A stretch of DNA of 64,000 bases from DATFFO01 sp963772815. GTDB lineage: Bacteria > Actinomycetota > Acidimicrobiia > Spongiisociales > ZC4RG35. Below are positions 62,760 to 64,000 of this stretch, in pieces (position 1 is the stretch's first letter; the number at the start of each line of letters is the position of its first letter). The position numbers were made by a program, and so were the translations under genes. The notes beneath the pieces were generated by a model that searched no databases, had not been told where the DNA came from, and saw nothing but the letters and a program-made list of their open reading frames with translations. Location: NCBI GenBank assembly GCA_963772815.1, contig CAVYYV010000006.1, positions 620,001 through 684,000 of the forward strand. Reading direction: 5' to 3'.

Positions 62760-63146
62760 ATGAAGCGGCTCGAATGGACGGAGACCAAGCACGGCTGGCG
62801 CAGTGATCCATACCAGATCGAGCTGGTCGCCCCCGGCTTCTGGGTTTTGACCCGCCGCCCCGATCATTCCCGGTGGCCTTCAGTCCTCGCCAGCGGGCGT
62901 TCAATGAAGGGCCTGAGGAAATGGGCAACGCGCTTCGAGGCCAGAAAGCAGGGTCGGCGGCGCCTCATCTCGTACTTGGCATGGCTCCTGGCAGCGATCG
63001 TTCTGGCGACAGCGGCCCGCTCTACTCCCGCCCTGTTGTTTCCGGCAGTCGTAGGAGTCTTGATGCTCGCGCTACGGGTCATCGGATTCTGGGTGGGCAT
63101 GGCTACCGACCGTGGATGGAACCGCATGGCCGACATCTACCAGTAG
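62760..63146 (+). CDS. Two-span membrane protein, unknown function
   Basis: A 128-residue protein: a soluble 70-residue N-terminus (KRLEWTETKHGWRSDPYQIELVAPGFWVLTRRPD), basic stretch RFEARKQGRRRLIS, then two hydrophobic spans (YLAWLLAAIVLATAARS and ALLFPAVVGVLMLALRVIGFWVG) and a short polar end. ATG 62760. No family recognised. Confidence 0.68.
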   Translation: MKRLEWTETKHGWRSDPYQIELVAPGFWVLTRRPDHSRWPSVLASGRSMKGLRKWATRFEARKQGRRRLISYLAWLLAAIVLATAARSTPALLFPAVVGVLMLALRVIGFWVGMATDRGWNRMADIYQ

Positions 63147-63358
63147 AAGAAGCCTGGTCCGGACTCAGGAAACAGCGGTCGTGACCGCAATGCCGGTCTC
63201 ATCCGTGTCGGCCGGAACCCAGCGGCCATCGACCCTCCGCGCCGACGGTGGTTCGACAGGTGACGGTCAAAGGCCGAGTCCCCGGGCGGGGGTTCCATGT
63301 TTCGGGTCATCCGCTGGTCGTGTCAATTGTCCGACTCGTTCCGTAGTCTGTAGGGCAG

Positions 63359-64000
63359 ATGGAACGGGTCACCTGGGGCCGAATGCAGAACCCGCTTCGT
63401 GGCATTCTCCACGGATCGGCCGCTCTGGCCGCCGTCGGCGGCCTCGCCTTCCTGGTCACGCGAGCCTGGGGCCGGATTGCCGTCCTCTTGGCCGTTCTCA
63501 TCTACGGACTGGCTCTCGTCACCATGTACACGGTCTCGGCTCTGTACCACTCCGTTCCCTGGACACAACGCTGGAAGGCGCTCATGCAGCGCATCGACCA
63601 CTCCCTGATCTTTCTGGTGGTGGCCGGGACGTTCACCCCTTTCGCCTTGACAGCGCTGGAGGGCATCCGCCAACTGGTGGCCCTCACCCTGGTGTGGGCA
63701 ATCGCGGTCACGGGGATCGTCCTCAAGTTCGCCCTTCCCGACCCAAGAACCTGGCTGTCGGTCACCCTGCAGATGGCCATGGGCTGGTCCGCTCTGATCT
63801 GGCTGCCCTGGATACTGTCCAGCCTGGGATGGGGTGCGGTGATACTGATCCTGGCGGGTGGCCTGTGCTACACGGTCGGAACCATCGTCTTCCTCACCAA
63901 GCGACCCCGGCTCTTCCCCAGACTCTTCAGCTACCACGAGGTGTTCCACATCCTGGTCATTGCCGGGTCGAGCCTTCATTTCTGGGCCATCGTCCGGTAC
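63359..64000 (+). CDS. Hemolysin III / PAQR-family membrane protein (3' end missing)
   Basis: Open from ATG 63359 to the window end with no stop, so the gene continues beyond it. The 214 residues seen include NPLRGILHGSAALAAVGGL, VTMYTVSALYHSVPWTQRWKALMQRIDHSLIFLVVAGTFTPFAL and FHILVIAGSSLHFWAIVRY. YHS, RIDHS and the last FHxxVxxGSxxHF are the conserved PAQR/hemolysin-III positions that hold a metal ion. About seven transmembrane helices expected. Predicted hydrolase-like membrane protein. The opposite-strand open frame 63323-63979 is a shadow. Confidence 0.9.
   Translation, partial: MERVTWGRMQNPLRGILHGSAALAAVGGLAFLVTRAWGRIAVLLAVLIYGLALVTMYTVSALYHSVPWTQRWKALMQRIDHSLIFLVVAGTFTPFALTALEGIRQLVALTLVWAIAVTGIVLKFALPDPRTWLSVTLQMAMGWSALIWLPWILSSLGWGAVILILAGGLCYTVGTIVFLTKRPRLFPRLFSYHEVFHILVIAGSSLHFWAIVRY

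Noticed and set aside
63323..63979. Long minus-strand open frame of about 218 codons at the right end
   Set aside because: It is the mirror of the hemolysin-III-type gene, rich in Gln, Asp and Gly as expected for a shadow, and has no family traits.

Overview
ORGANISM. High-GC bacterial chromosome with dense gene packing, many 4-base start/stop overlaps (ATGA, GTGA, TTGA, probably CTGA), few Shine-Dalgarno sites and at least one clearly leaderless promoter. Gene content points to Actinomycetota, most likely an Acidimicrobiia-like lineage: a PAC2 protein, an Rv1086-like cis-prenyltransferase, the FTDV...TREQMAAFMHRL type of S-layer-homology (SLH) domain, an LLM-class flavin oxidoreductase and a CsoR copper operon. 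Several genes carry single-base frameshifts, so part of the apparent gene decay may be assembly error. LAYOUT. 1-3.3 kb: end of an enoyl-CoA hydratase gene, then purF-purM. 3.3-12 kb: a purine-catabolic operon on the minus strand (8-oxoguanine deaminase, three-subunit xanthine-dehydrogenase-type enzyme, adenine deaminase), divergent from a DUF6986 lyase-like gene and a class III aminotransferase. 12-18.5 kb: a lipoprotein, a DUF456 protein, a badly degraded acs, then a Rieske oxygenase + GFA protein + DddP-like M24 enzyme group. 18.7-23.1 kb: four paralogous secreted SLH proteins, with degraded copies of both flanking genes (M24 and lnt) lying between them. 23-30 kb: lnt, suhB, an amidohydrolase, a gene missed by ordinary ORF finding that encodes a SelW/Rdx-type selenoprotein, an M3 peptidase and a small zinc protein. 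30-33 kb: csoR-copZ-copA. 33-38 kb: coaE, mscS, PAC2, enoyl-CoA hydratase, a 29-residue ribosome-associated protein, thrB, a HAD phosphatase. 38-39.8 kb: an intact IS1182-type element. 40-51 kb: an L,D-transpeptidase with three SLH domains, phzF, tRNA-Gly(CCC), a methyltransferase, an MFS transporter, a hydrolase-LuxR regulator, a histidine-ammonia-lyase homologue with an altered MIO site, a sensor-like membrane protein, dcd, marR and a dead hydrolase. 52-55 kb: rpsF-ssb-rpsR-rplI-dnaB. 55-64 kb: panB-DUF192, nfo, pyrE, AtuA-like gene and cis-prenyltransferase, LLM oxidoreductase, and a hemolysin-III-type membrane protein cut by the window end. HOW THE GENES WORK TOGETHER. The 3.3-9.2 kb operon can take adenine and oxidised guanine to the hydroxypurine stage and oxidise it with a molybdenum enzyme. 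The 15.5-18.4 kb group looks like catabolism of a methylated osmolyte. The SLH proteins and the SLH-tailed L,D-transpeptidase together suggest a cell surface in which one anchoring domain carries different exported payloads. The most notable item is the hidden selenoprotein at 27.0-27.25 kb, with an in-frame TGA exactly at the redox CxxC position and a hairpin 9 bases after it.
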